NCBI RefSeq assembly: GCF_013868415.1
Contig: NZ_JACEMT010000052.1
Span: forward strand, 265,802-329,801
Origin: Marinobacterium marinum
Lineage (GTDB): Bacteria; Pseudomonadota; Gammaproteobacteria; Pseudomonadales; Balneatricaceae
Length of the DNA stretch: 64,000 nucleotides
Reading direction: 5' to 3'
In this document: positions 8,326 through 16,736 of the stretch, one piece after another
Layout: each line of letters starts with the position of its first letter
Numbering within the stretch: the stretch's first letter is position 1
Notes under the pieces: model-generated
Databases searched by the model: none
What the model was told of the DNA's origin: nothing
What the model saw: the letters and a program-made list of their open reading frames with translations, nothing else
Program-made: the position numbers and the translations under genes

Positions 8326-9252
8326 ATGACAACCAGCAGCCAGCACGAATGGATCCCCAACATCATCCTGGGCAAGGATTACGACCGCCGTTATCTGCAC
8401 GCGCCCATTCATTATGATGTCCTTGAAAACCTTGCCGCCTTCTACGGACGTGACATGCCGGTACATCGGCATGCCCAGTATTTGCAGATCCACTACATTG
8501 ACCGGGGCGAAATACGCTTTCATATCGATGACCGAATCTACCATGCCCGCGGCCCGGCACTCCTGCTGACTCCGGCCTCCGTCCCCCACTCGTTTCTGAC
8601 GGAAGATAAAGCCTGCGGCCATGTACTGACGATTCATCAATCAATCGTCTGGCAACTGCTGAAGGACGGTCTGCAGCAGGAAATGGAAACCGAGTTCAAA
8701 CACGGGCTCTGCATTGCCCGCAACGAGCTGGAGCCGTCTCAGCGCCTGCAATGGCCCCTGATCACCCAGACATTGCGCAATCTCAAGGTTGAATGGTATC
8801 GGGAGCGCGCAGCCAAACGGTTGACCCTGCACACGCTGGTCAATCTGCTGTTGATCCAGATATCCCGCCTGTCCCCCAAGGAAGCCGAAAGCACCAGCCT
8901 CAATAACGACGACTTGCGCATCTTTCACCGTTTTACCAATCTGGTTGAAGAGCACTTTTGCACACACTTGCGGTTGCCGGAGTACACCAATCGACTGGGT
9001 ATTTCGGAAAGCCGACTGCACCAGATCTGTCAACGGGTCTCCAACCGATCACCCAAGAAACTGATTCATGACCGCCTGATCCAGGAAGCCAAGCGGCTTC
9101 TGGTTTTCTCCGAACTGTCCAGCAGTGATGTCTGCTACCGGCTCGGTTTCAGCGATCCGGCCTATTTTTCACGCTTTTTCAAGCGCCATACCGACATGAC
9201 GGCACAACAATTCAGGCAGGCTCACAAGCACGACAACTGGACTACTAATTAA
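8326..9252 (+). CDS. hpaA: AraC-family regulator HpaA of 4-hydroxyphenylacetate catabolism
   Basis: This is a 308-aa regulator. It has an N-terminal cupin-like sensing part (PVHRHAQYLQIHYIDRGEIRF near residue 45, PALLLTPASVPHSF near 75) and a C-terminal AraC DNA-binding domain (RLGISESRLHQICQRVSNRSPKKLIHDRL, then SSSDVCYRLGFSDPAYFSRFFKRHTDMTAQQFR). In E. coli, HpaA activates the hydroxylase genes in response to 4-hydroxyphenylacetate. The position between hpaE and hpaR supports that role here. Its stop codon lies inside operator site C. Confidence 0.9.
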   Translation: MTTSSQHEWIPNIILGKDYDRRYLHAPIHYDVLENLAAFYGRDMPVHRHAQYLQIHYIDRGEIRFHIDDRIYHARGPALLLTPASVPHSFLTEDKACGHVLTIHQSIVWQLLKDGLQQEMETEFKHGLCIARNELEPSQRLQWPLITQTLRNLKVEWYRERAAKRLTLHTLVNLLLIQISRLSPKEAESTSLNNDDLRIFHRFTNLVEEHFCTHLRLPEYTNRLGISESRLHQICQRVSNRSPKKLIHDRLIQEAKRLLVFSELSSSDVCYRLGFSDPAYFSRFFKRHTDMTAQQFRQAHKHDNWTTN

Positions 9253-9264
9253 CATATTAATAAA
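9245..9264. promoter_or_regulatory. HpaR-type operator, site C (before hpaR)
   Basis: The sequence is CTAATTAA-CATA-TTAATAAA. It overlaps the hpaA stop codon and lies about 165 bases before hpaR, so it could serve autoregulation of hpaR, as known for MarR-family repressors. The match to the other sites is best in the left arm and centre. Confidence 0.6.
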
Positions 9265-9426
9265 ATCCCGACCTGATTCAGACCAGAGGCCAGGCAACAA
9301 CACTGCCTGTACAACGCCCCGGTCCTCGCCCATGCCCGCTTGCAGGCCCGGTAGTGTACACTTACTGCAAACGGACATTCAGTGCGCTGACCAGGCCAGG
9401 ACCAACTGACGGGTACTTTCAGACTC

Positions 9427-9858
9427 ATGCGAAACATGCGTAAATACGAAGATTCCATACCGCTCAAACTGCTCAAGGCCCGCGAAGTCACTATGGGCTT
9501 TTTCCGCCCCGTGCTGCAGGAAATTCCACTGACAGAACAACAGTGGCGCATTATTCGCGCGCTGGACGAGCACGGAGAACTGGAATCCAAGCAACTGGCC
9601 GAACTCTGTTGCATTCTGAGCCCCAGCCTGACCGGCATCATCAGTCGACTGGAACAGCAGGATTATATTCAGCGCCGACGTTCCCCCGAAGACCAGCGCC
9701 GCGTACTGATCAGCCTGACCGACAAGGCCAAGGAGATGTTCGAGAAAGTCAGTCCCGTGCTTGAAGCCCGCTACCAGGAAATCACCGCACAGTTCTCCCG
9801 CGAGAATATGGAACAGCTGAACAAGTTGCTCAACCTGCTCTGCCAGATCAAACCCTGA
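9427..9858 (+). CDS. hpaR: MarR-family repressor HpaR
   Basis: This 143-aa protein is closely similar to E. coli HpaR, the repressor of the homoprotocatechuate meta-cleavage operon. Shared stretches are FFRPVLQEIPLTEQQWRIIR and CILSPSLTGIISRLEQQDY, followed by the wing RRRSPEDQRRVLISLT. It is expected to bind the local TTAGTTAA-CATA-TTAACTAA palindromes as a dimer and release DNA when the aromatic acid binds. The start could be ATG 9427 or ATG 9436; neither has a clear ribosome site. Confidence 0.93.
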   Translation: MRNMRKYEDSIPLKLLKAREVTMGFFRPVLQEIPLTEQQWRIIRALDEHGELESKQLAELCCILSPSLTGIISRLEQQDYIQRRRSPEDQRRVLISLTDKAKEMFEKVSPVLEARYQEITAQFSRENMEQLNKLLNLLCQIKP

Positions 9859-9916
9859 CCCCCGTCAATATCCCTCCCTATTGTCGAACGGCGCCCCTTC
9901 CGGGGAGCCATTGACA

Positions 9917-9936
9917 TTAGATAACATGTTAACTAG
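9917..9936. promoter_or_regulatory. HpaR-type operator, site D1
   Basis: The sequence is TTAGATAA-CATG-TTAACTAG, a near-perfect 8-4-8 palindrome. It is in the 311-base gap between hpaR and the aldehyde dehydrogenase gene (9859-10169), together with D2. The remainder of that gap shows no gene. Confidence 0.7.
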
Positions 9937-9938
9937 CA

Positions 9939-9958
9939 TTACTTAACATATTAACAAT
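9939..9958. promoter_or_regulatory. HpaR-type operator, site D2
   Basis: The sequence is TTACTTAA-CATA-TTAACAAT. It starts 22 bases after the start of D1, so the two copies are offset by about two helical turns and would lie on the same DNA face. This suggests cooperative occupancy in front of the aldehyde dehydrogenase gene. Confidence 0.68.
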
Positions 9959-10169
9959 ATGGCACCTTCGGTATCGGTCGCTTTTATCCGACAAGCAACA
10001 CTCGCTTGCCAAAAAACGCACCACCCACAGCCACCGAATATCGACACGTGCAGTTCAGGCCTTTGGGGCGACTGGATTTGATACGCGATTGCCTGCCGGC
10101 AGCGACAGCGCAGGGCGGGTGACACCGATTAGACAACCCAACATCAATAAGCAGACGGAGACCCATCCC

Positions 10170-11600
10170 ATGCTGCAAGCATCCTACCCTTACTACCTGG
10201 CCAACGAAGCCCTGTCCCCTAACCAGGACCTGGCGGTAACCGACAAATTCTCCGGAGAAGTCGCCACACGTGTCGCCATTGCCGATGCAGCCGCCATTGA
10301 CCAGGCCATTGCCGCCGCTGATGCCGCCGCCGAGCCGATGCGCAAACTGCCGGCATACAAGCGTCAGGAAATCCTGAACTACTGTGTCAAGCGCTTCGAA
10401 GAACGTGCCGAAGAGCTGGCGGTCGCTCTGTGTATTGAAGCGGGCAAGCCGATCAAGGATGCACGCGGTGAAGTCGTTCGTCTGATCGATACTTTCCGTA
10501 TTGCAGCAGAAGAAACCACCCGTATCGGCGGTGAAGTGGTCCCCATGGATATCACGCCCCGTGCCGAAGGCTACACCGGCATGTGGAAGCGCGTACCCAT
10601 TGGCCCCTGTTCCTTTATTTCACCGTTCAACTTCCCGCTGAACCTGGCCGCCCACAAGGTCGCTCCGGCCATTGCCGCCGGTTGCCCCTTCATCCTGAAA
10701 CCGGCCAGCCTGACACCTGTCGGCGCCATCATTATCGGTGAAATTCTGGCCGAAACCGACCTCCCGAAAGGCGCATTCTCGATCCTGCCCTGTCACCGAG
10801 ACGGTGCCGACCTGTTCACCACCGACGACCGCCTGAAGCTGTTGAGCTTCACCGGTTCCCCGGATGTGGGCTGGCAGTTGAAAGCCAAGGCCGGCAAAAA
10901 GCCGGTCGTACTGGAACTGGGCGGTAATGCGGCCTGCATCGTGGACGAAGGTACCGATATTGATGATGCTGTCGCACGCATCGTGTTCGGCGCCTATTAC
11001 CAGTCCGGCCAAAGCTGCATCAGCGTGCAGCGCATCATGGTGCACGAAAAGCACTATGATGAAGTACGTGAAAAACTGTCTGCAGCCGTCAATGCGCTGG
11101 TATCCGGTGATCCCAAGGATGAGAGCACATTCATTGGCCCAATGATCTCCGAAAAGGAAGCTGCTCGTTTGCACAACTGGGTGCTGGAAGCCAAGGAAGC
11201 CGGTGCAACCGTGCTGGCCGGTGGTGAGCGTGACGGTGCCATGCTGCAGGCTACACTGCTGGCAGATGTCGAGCCGCACCTGAGCGTGAACACTCAGGAA
11301 GCCTTCGGTCCGGTGGCGATCCTGTCCAGATTCAGCGACTTCGACGCAGCCCTGAAAGAGGTCAACAACTCCGATTTCGGTCTGCAGGCCGGTATTTTCA
11401 CCCGCGACATCTACAAGATCCAGAAAGCATGGGACGAACTGGAAGTCGGCGGCGTGGTCATCGGTGATGTGCCTTCATGGCGCGTGGATCACATGCCGTA
11501 CGGTGGCGTTAAGGACAGCGGCCTGGGTCGTGAAGGTGTGCGTTACGCCATTGAAGACATGACCGAGCTGCGTATGCTGGTCGTACGCAACCCGAACTAA
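10170..11600 (+). CDS. NAD(P)-dependent aldehyde dehydrogenase, probable succinate-semialdehyde dehydrogenase
   Basis: This 476-aa aldehyde dehydrogenase has SPFNFPLNLAAHKVAPAIAAG (cofactor site), VLELGGNAACIV with the catalytic Glu, SGQSCISVQR with the catalytic Cys, and EAFGPVAIL. HpaI produces succinate semialdehyde, and two HpaR-type operators precede this gene, so oxidation of that aldehyde to succinate is the most economical role. The exact substrate cannot be read from sequence; 4-hydroxyphenylacetaldehyde or another aldehyde feeding the pathway is the main alternative. Start ATG 10170 follows GACGGAGACCC. Confidence 0.88.
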   Translation: MLQASYPYYLANEALSPNQDLAVTDKFSGEVATRVAIADAAAIDQAIAAADAAAEPMRKLPAYKRQEILNYCVKRFEERAEELAVALCIEAGKPIKDARGEVVRLIDTFRIAAEETTRIGGEVVPMDITPRAEGYTGMWKRVPIGPCSFISPFNFPLNLAAHKVAPAIAAGCPFILKPASLTPVGAIIIGEILAETDLPKGAFSILPCHRDGADLFTTDDRLKLLSFTGSPDVGWQLKAKAGKKPVVLELGGNAACIVDEGTDIDDAVARIVFGAYYQSGQSCISVQRIMVHEKHYDEVREKLSAAVNALVSGDPKDESTFIGPMISEKEAARLHNWVLEAKEAGATVLAGGERDGAMLQATLLADVEPHLSVNTQEAFGPVAILSRFSDFDAALKEVNNSDFGLQAGIFTRDIYKIQKAWDELEVGGVVIGDVPSWRVDHMPYGGVKDSGLGREGVRYAIEDMTELRMLVVRNPN

Positions 11601-11606
11601 AACACT

Positions 11607-11624
11607 GGCGGGGGCACCCCCGCC
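11607..11624 (+). terminator. GC stem-loop between aldehyde dehydrogenase and exporter genes
   Basis: The sequence GGCGGGG-GCAC-CCCCGCC forms a 7-bp GC stem directly after the aldehyde dehydrogenase stop. It has no T tract and the exporter gene begins 21 bases later, so it may act as a partial terminator or transcript stabiliser. Confidence 0.5.
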
Positions 11625-11645
11625 TCTAACCGAACAGGTCGACCG

Positions 11646-12845
11646 TTGAAGCAACAGCCTTCCCTTATCCTGCTGGTTTTCATCGCCATGGCCAGTCCAC
11701 TGGCGCTGAATGCCTTTGTTCCGGCCATGCCGGATGCGGCACAGGCACTGCATACGGATATCGGCACGATCCAGCTGACCTTCACGGCCTACCTGCTAAC
11801 ACTGGCATTCGGTCAGCTGATTTCCGGCCCTCTGGCCGATTATTTCGGCCGACGCCCGGTGTTGCTGACCGGCCTGGGCCTGCACATCGCTGGCAGTCTG
11901 CTGGCAGCTCAGGCCGCCAATGTAGAATCACTGATTGCAGGACGTGTACTCCAGGCTCTGGGCGGCAGTACCGCCATGGTACTGGCACGCACCATTATTC
12001 TGGATGTACACGGTCGCACCGGTGCCGCCGGGCGCATGGGGTATGTCGTCATGGCCATCGCAATTGCCCAGTCCGTTGCTCCTGCACTGGGCGGCTACCT
12101 CAACCTGTGGAGCGGCTGGCAATCGGTCTTTTACCTGTCTCTCATTATGGGGACTCTGGTCTGGCTGTTCGCTCTGGCCCGACTCCCGGAAACCTGTGCC
12201 GTGCGCAGCGACAGCCTGCGTCTGGGCAGCCTGCTGAGCCGCTATGGCGAAGTCCTGCAATCCGGCCCCTATCTGGGATATGCCGTTTCCACAACGGCCA
12301 TTGCCTCTGCCTTTTACCTGTTTGTCGGCAGTACTCCCTACCTGGTGGTCAACCATCTGGGGGGCACTTCAGCCGACTTTGGCCTCTGGTTTCTGGCGGT
12401 TTCACTGGCCTTCATGCTGGGCAGCCTGGCCTCTACTCAGCTGGCACATTATTGCAACGTCGACCGGATGGTCCTGATCGGAAACCTGCTGTCGCTGGCA
12501 GGTGCCATCATCCTGTTGCTGCCAACGCTGTTCGGCACGCTGAGTTTTGCCAGTCTGTTTCTGCCCATGGCGCTGCTCACCTTTGGGCGCGGACTGAGCC
12601 AGCCCAATGCCCAATCGGCGGCCATCAGCTGCGCAACCGGCTCAGCAGGCACCGCATCCGGATTAATGGGTTTTATCCAGCTGCTCACTGGCGCCGCCAT
12701 TGCTCAGCTGGTCCCCTGGCTGCTGGAGTTCGGAGTCTCTCTGCTCTTCGGCTGTATAGTGCTGGCTCCCTGTATCGCTCTGCTGGCCCATTGGCAGGCC
12801 AGGCGTGTCGGACGCCAAATGACTGATCCGGCATCGGTGCAATAG
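11646..12845 (+). CDS. MFS transporter, Bcr/CflA (DHA1) type
   Basis: This 399-aa protein has about 12 hydrophobic segments. It begins SLILLVFIAMASPLALNAFVPAMP, which is the Bcr/CflA first-helix pattern, and has LISGPLADYFGRRPVLLTG, the MFS motif A between helices 2 and 3. Bcr/CflA members are drug or metabolite exporters driven by the proton gradient. The start is taken as TTG 11646, because it preserves the first helix; ATG 11688 would cut into it. It lies between the aldehyde dehydrogenase and hpaD, so export of a toxic catechol or pathway intermediate is possible, but this is inference. Confidence 0.88.
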   Translation: MKQQPSLILLVFIAMASPLALNAFVPAMPDAAQALHTDIGTIQLTFTAYLLTLAFGQLISGPLADYFGRRPVLLTGLGLHIAGSLLAAQAANVESLIAGRVLQALGGSTAMVLARTIILDVHGRTGAAGRMGYVVMAIAIAQSVAPALGGYLNLWSGWQSVFYLSLIMGTLVWLFALARLPETCAVRSDSLRLGSLLSRYGEVLQSGPYLGYAVSTTAIASAFYLFVGSTPYLVVNHLGGTSADFGLWFLAVSLAFMLGSLASTQLAHYCNVDRMVLIGNLLSLAGAIILLLPTLFGTLSFASLFLPMALLTFGRGLSQPNAQSAAISCATGSAGTASGLMGFIQLLTGAAIAQLVPWLLEFGVSLLFGCIVLAPCIALLAHWQARRVGRQMTDPASVQ

Positions 12846-12903
12846 CGTCGATGCTCAATGCTTGACGGGTATGGACCCGCGATAATCAAAAGAGGATAAC
12901 CTC

Positions 12904-13830
12904 ATGGGTAAACTCGCATTAGCTGCAAAAATCACACATGTTCCCTCCATGTACCTGTCGGAACTGGACGGTCCTCAAAAAGGTTTCCGCCAGGCCGCCA
13001 TTGACGGTCACAAGGAGATCAGCCGCCGCTGCCGTGAGCTAGGCGTCGATACCATCATCGTGTTTGACACTCACTGGCTGGTCAACGCCAATTACCACAT
13101 CAACTGCGCGGCTCACTGGGCCGGCAACTACACCAGCAACGAACTGCCGCACTTCATTTCCAATATGGAATTTGAATACGACGGCAACCCTGAACTGGGG
13201 CGTTTGCTGGCGGAAGAGTGTAATGCTCAGGGCGTTGAAACTCTGGCCCATGATTCAACCAGCCTCGATCCCGAGTACGGTACTCTGGTGCCCATGCGCT
13301 ACATGAATGAAGATCGCCACTTCAAAGTAGTCTCTGTATCGGCCATGTGCACCGTTCACTACCTGAACGACAGCGCCCGTCTGGGCTGGGCCATGCGCAA
13401 GGCAATCGAGGAAAAGTACGACGGCACCGTCGCGATCCTGGCCTCGGGTTCCCTGTCACACCGCTTTGCCCAGAACGGCCAGGCGCCGGGCTTTGCCACC
13501 AAAACCTGGTCACCGTTCCTGGAACGTCTGGACCATGAAGTCGTACGCATGTGGGAAAATGCCGAGTGGGCCGACTTCTGCGAAATGCTGCCCGAATATG
13601 CGGTCAAGGGACATGGCGAAGGTTTCATGCACGATACAGCCATGCTGCTGGGCGCGCTTGGCTGGTCCGAATACGACCAGAAAGTGGAAGTACTGACACC
13701 CTATTTCGGCAGCTCCGGCACCGGCCAGATCAACGCCCTGTTCCCGGTTTCACCGGTCAGCGGCGACCAGGTTCCGGGGCCTCAGGCTTCAGTCACCGAA
13801 ACCTTCGTTCCGGGCTCCAGCCGGGTCTGA
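12904..13830 (+). CDS. hpaD: 3,4-dihydroxyphenylacetate 2,3-dioxygenase HpaD
   Basis: HpaD opens the ring of homoprotocatechuate between carbons 2 and 3 to give 5-carboxymethyl-2-hydroxymuconate semialdehyde. The 308-aa sequence belongs to the class III (LigB-type) extradiol dioxygenases. Visible features are the N-terminal AAKITHVPSMYLSE with a metal-ligand His, TIIVFDTHWLVN, and the later ASGSLSHRFAQNG with conserved His. The C-terminal tail GSSGTGQINALFPV is also typical. It stands between two exporter genes instead of within the main hpa run. ATG 12904 is preceded by AGAGGATAACCTC. Confidence 0.95.
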   Translation: MGKLALAAKITHVPSMYLSELDGPQKGFRQAAIDGHKEISRRCRELGVDTIIVFDTHWLVNANYHINCAAHWAGNYTSNELPHFISNMEFEYDGNPELGRLLAEECNAQGVETLAHDSTSLDPEYGTLVPMRYMNEDRHFKVVSVSAMCTVHYLNDSARLGWAMRKAIEEKYDGTVAILASGSLSHRFAQNGQAPGFATKTWSPFLERLDHEVVRMWENAEWADFCEMLPEYAVKGHGEGFMHDTAMLLGALGWSEYDQKVEVLTPYFGSSGTGQINALFPVSPVSGDQVPGPQASVTETFVPGSSRV

Positions 13831-13855
13831 TTCCCCCCTTATCACCCTGCACTCA

Positions 13856-13877
13856 ACGGCCCGCTCACGCGGGCCGT
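13856..13877 (+). terminator. Rho-independent terminator after hpaD
   Basis: The arms ACGGCCCGC and GCGGGCCGT form a perfect 9-bp stem with a TCAC loop, followed by TCTCATCTTTT. It lies 26 bases after the hpaD stop and would end the transcript coming from the aldehyde dehydrogenase or exporter genes. Confidence 0.8.
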
Positions 13878-13925
13878 TCTCATCTTTTGCATGACGCTTC
13901 CACCATTTTCCGCGCCCCCTGCAAA

Positions 13926-13945
13926 CTTGTTAATATATTAAATAC
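13926..13945. promoter_or_regulatory. HpaR-type operator, site E
   Basis: The sequence is CTTGTTAA-TATA-TTAAATAC, a weaker copy of the local palindrome, 57 bases before the second exporter gene and after the hpaD terminator. It suggests that a new HpaR-controlled promoter begins here. Confidence 0.55.
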
Positions 13946-14002
13946 ATTGTCGACAGTGGTAATATTCACGCATAACAATTCATGATAGAACCGGAGCCTG
14001 TG

Positions 14003-15184
14003 ATGTCATCGGTAGCCAACCCCCAACGCCTGATCGTTCTGCTCGCCGCACTTGTTGCCTTTGGTCCCTTATCGATCGATATGTACCTGCCCAGCCTGCC
14101 ACTGATTGCAGAGGATTTGCAGGCATCCGAGGCCAGTATTCAGATGACTATCGGCGCCTTTCTGGTCGGGTTGTTTATTGGCATGCTGTTCTACGGCCCG
14201 CTGTCGGACAAGTTCGGTCGTCGTCAACTGCTGCTCGGCGGTATTGGACTTTACCTGCTGGCCAGTATCGGCTGCATTCTGGCCGACAGCGCCGAGTGGC
14301 TAATTGCGGCCCGCTTTGTACAGGCTTTGGGAGGTGCGGCCGCTTCGGTACTGGCACGCGCCATTGTGCGCGACCTGTTTCCGCTCAATGAGGCCGCCCG
14401 AGTCCTGTCACTAATGCACCTTGTCACCATGATCGCCACTCTGATCGCCCCTCTTCTGGGCGGCTATCTGATTCTGATTTCCGGCTGGCGCTCTCTGTTT
14501 GTGGTCCTGTTCGCCTTTGCGGCGCTCATGCTGCTGTTCAGCGCCTGGAAAATACCCGAGACGCATCATGGCGATTCGCGCAATGCCAGTATTCTGGCAG
14601 TCTTCAAGGCCTACCTGCAGATCGGACTGCAGCCGGTCGCGATCGGCTATATTCTCTGCATGGGTCTGACATTTGCCGGCATGTTCGCTTATATCACCGC
14701 GTCCCCCTTCGTCTACATCGAATACTTTGGCGTTGCGCCCCAGCATTTTGCCTGGCTGTTCAGCCTGAATATCGGCGGCATTATTGTGCTGGTCAGCCTC
14801 AATGCTCGCTATGTCGGCACGCTGGGCACGCAAAAACTGTTGCTGGCCGGTGCTCTGCTGGCCACCGCTTCGGGCCTGGTCCTGATTCTGGCAGGCCTGA
14901 CCGGCCTGGGCGGTCTGCCCCTGATTGTTGCCGGGCTGCTGGGCTATGTCAGCGTCACCGGCGTCATGGGCGCCAACTGCATGGCCAGCCTGCTGTCACG
15001 CTACCCCGACCAGGCCGGTGCCGCTGCCGGTCTGGCCGTTGCCTGTCAGTTTGGCCTGGGCGCTCTGGCCAGCTCGGCTACCAGTGCCCTGCATGACGGC
15101 ACACCACTGCCAATGACGCTGATTATCGGCCTGACCGGCATCGGCGCGCTGGTCGCGTTACGACTCACCCGAAACGGTGATTGA
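14003..15184 (+). CDS. MFS transporter, Bcr/CflA (DHA1) type, second copy
   Basis: This is a 393-aa, 12-helix transporter related to the gene at 11646. It has LIVLLAALVAFGPLSIDMYLPSLP as first helix, MLFYGPLSDKFGRRQLLLGG as motif A, and FVQALGGAAASVLARAIVRD in helix 4, all Bcr/CflA features. ATG 14003 has GGAG 7 bases upstream; an in-frame ATG at 13982 lacks one. It is preceded by an HpaR-type site and followed by the hydroxylase genes, so it belongs to the aromatic locus. Export of an aromatic or quinone-like compound is likely, but import cannot be excluded. Confidence 0.88.
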   Translation: MSSVANPQRLIVLLAALVAFGPLSIDMYLPSLPLIAEDLQASEASIQMTIGAFLVGLFIGMLFYGPLSDKFGRRQLLLGGIGLYLLASIGCILADSAEWLIAARFVQALGGAAASVLARAIVRDLFPLNEAARVLSLMHLVTMIATLIAPLLGGYLILISGWRSLFVVLFAFAALMLLFSAWKIPETHHGDSRNASILAVFKAYLQIGLQPVAIGYILCMGLTFAGMFAYITASPFVYIEYFGVAPQHFAWLFSLNIGGIIVLVSLNARYVGTLGTQKLLLAGALLATASGLVLILAGLTGLGGLPLIVAGLLGYVSVTGVMGANCMASLLSRYPDQAGAAAGLAVACQFGLGALASSATSALHDGTPLPMTLIIGLTGIGALVALRLTRNGD

Positions 15185-15217
15185 ATTGTACCGCTCGATT
15201 TTGTCTATACTTTAGTA

Positions 15218-15240
15218 GTGCCTCGCCGAAGGCGGGGCCT
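15218..15240 (+). terminator. Stem-loop after second exporter
   Basis: The sequence CCTCGCC-GAA-GGCGGGG forms a 7-bp stem (one T-G pair) about 40 bases after the exporter stop. The following DNA is A-rich rather than T-rich, so termination is uncertain. The rest of 15185-15412 carries the ribosome site of the hydroxylase gene and no recognisable HpaR palindrome. Confidence 0.4.
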
Positions 15241-15412
15241 GTAAATAAAGAAAAATACAATGATAAGCCAGTTTTTTACATTTCCTGCACCAGGATTGCT
15301 CCTCATAATCGACGAATCCTAACGGATCAGTATTTCGTTGCGAGCCGGTACCCCCAAATACCCAACCCGGTTTACGCAGCCGATTCAGACTATTAGAAGA
15401 GAGAAGATCCCG

Positions 15413-16582
15413 ATGACTACGCACAATCCGATGCTTGATAAACTCAAAGAGATCCTGCCCGCCATTCGCGCCAACGCCGGTAAGGCGGAAGAGCTGCGCA
15501 AGGTACCGCAGGAAAACATTGATATGCTGCACGGCATCGGCTTGAACCGCGCCTTCCTGCCGAAGGCCTATGGTGGTCTGGAAATGAGCCTGCCGGAATT
15601 TGCCGACTGCATCGCCGCACTGGCCGGTGCCTGCTGCTCCACGGCCTGGGCCTATAGTCTGCTGTGTACACACAACCACCAGATGGCAATGTTTTCCAAG
15701 CAGGCCCAGGACGAATTCTGGGGTGAAAACCCGGATACCGTTGCGTCCAGCTCCATCGCGCCTTTTGGCAAGCACGAAGAGGTCGAGGGCGGTATCATCT
15801 TTACCGGCGACATGAAATGGAGCTCCGGTGTTGATCACGCTCAGTGGATCATTGTCGGTTTTAACCGCTTCAACGACGCCGGCGAGAAAATCTACAGCTT
15901 CGCCGTCATCCCTCAGAGCGATTTCAGCGTCATTGACGACTGGTACTCCGCCGGCATGTGCGGCAGCGGCACCAAAACCGCTCACATTGAAGGCGTTTTC
16001 GTACCCGAACACCGTATCCAGGCCGCCGGTGACATGATGGAAGGTCGTCATGTCGGTCGCTCCCTGTACCCGGACAGCAAAATCTACCATACCCCTTACC
16101 GTCCCTACTTCGCCTGTGGCTTCGCCGCCATGAGCCTGGGAGTAGCCGAGCGTATGGTCGAGGTTTACAAGGAGATGACCAAGAACCGTGTCCGTGCCTA
16201 CACCGGCGCTCAGGTGAAAGAATCCATTCCGCCGATCCTGCGCGTCGCCGAATCCTATCAGCAGGTATGTGCCGCACGTGCCTACCTGGAAAAAACCTGG
16301 AACGAGCACAAGGAATACGGCGAGCGCCACGAGTACCCGGACCGCTATACCCTGGCACACTGGCGTACCAACCAGGCCTACGCCATCAAGATGTGTGTTG
16401 AAGCCGTCAACCGTTTGTGGGCCGTGATGGGTGCCTCCAACTGGCTGTCAGAGCGCGAAGGGCAGCGACTGTGGCGCGAATCCAACATGACGGCGGCACA
16501 CGCCTACACCGACTATGATGTTTGCGCCCAGATCATCGGCCGCGAATTGCTGGGCCTGGAACCGGATCCCGCTCTGCTCTGA
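15413..16582 (+). CDS. 4-hydroxyphenylacetate 3-hydroxylase, oxygenase component (C2 type)
   Basis: This 389-aa protein is a group D flavin monooxygenase with the acyl-CoA dehydrogenase fold. It resembles the Acinetobacter baumannii C2 component rather than E. coli HpaB. Supporting stretches are LAGACCSTAWAYSLLCTHNHQMA, GGIIFTGDMKWSSGVDHAQW, the middle-domain AGMCGSGTKTAHIEGVFVPEHRI, and a helical C-terminal half ending in NMTAAHAYTDYDVCAQIIGRELLG. It uses reduced flavin from the neighbouring reductase to hydroxylate 4-hydroxyphenylacetate to homoprotocatechuate. ATG 15413 follows AGAAGAGAGAAG. Substrate specificity is inferred from the locus and the partner gene. Confidence 0.9.
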   Translation: MTTHNPMLDKLKEILPAIRANAGKAEELRKVPQENIDMLHGIGLNRAFLPKAYGGLEMSLPEFADCIAALAGACCSTAWAYSLLCTHNHQMAMFSKQAQDEFWGENPDTVASSSIAPFGKHEEVEGGIIFTGDMKWSSGVDHAQWIIVGFNRFNDAGEKIYSFAVIPQSDFSVIDDWYSAGMCGSGTKTAHIEGVFVPEHRIQAAGDMMEGRHVGRSLYPDSKIYHTPYRPYFACGFAAMSLGVAERMVEVYKEMTKNRVRAYTGAQVKESIPPILRVAESYQQVCAARAYLEKTWNEHKEYGERHEYPDRYTLAHWRTNQAYAIKMCVEAVNRLWAVMGASNWLSEREGQRLWRESNMTAAHAYTDYDVCAQIIGRELLGLEPDPALL

Positions 16583-16594
16583 TCCGCTCCAGCC

Positions 16595-16622
16595 GGGGAC
16601 GCATGGACTCAAGTGCGTCCCC
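16595..16622 (+). terminator. Stem-loop after the oxygenase gene
   Basis: The arms GGGGACGCA (16595-16603) and TGCGTCCCC (16614-16622) form a perfect 9-bp stem 12 bases after the oxygenase stop. No T run follows. It could reduce read-through into the reductase gene or protect the upstream mRNA. Confidence 0.5.
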
Positions 16623-16647
16623 TCCCTTATGGCAAGGGACCCGCTGT

Positions 16648-16699
16648 ACAACCGAAGGGGCCGAAGCAGACCCTGTTGAAACGGACACTGTTCGGTTGT
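16648..16699 (+). promoter_or_regulatory. Inverted repeat in the leader of the reductase gene
   Basis: ACAACCGAA (16648-16656) and TTCGGTTGT (16691-16699) are perfect 9-base inverted arms separated by 34 bases, ending 37 bases before the reductase start. They could form an mRNA stem or a protein-binding site. No function is known to me. Confidence 0.4.
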
Positions 16700-16736
16700 G
16701 CCGTCATCACATAAGAACCCAACATCAGGTGCCCTT

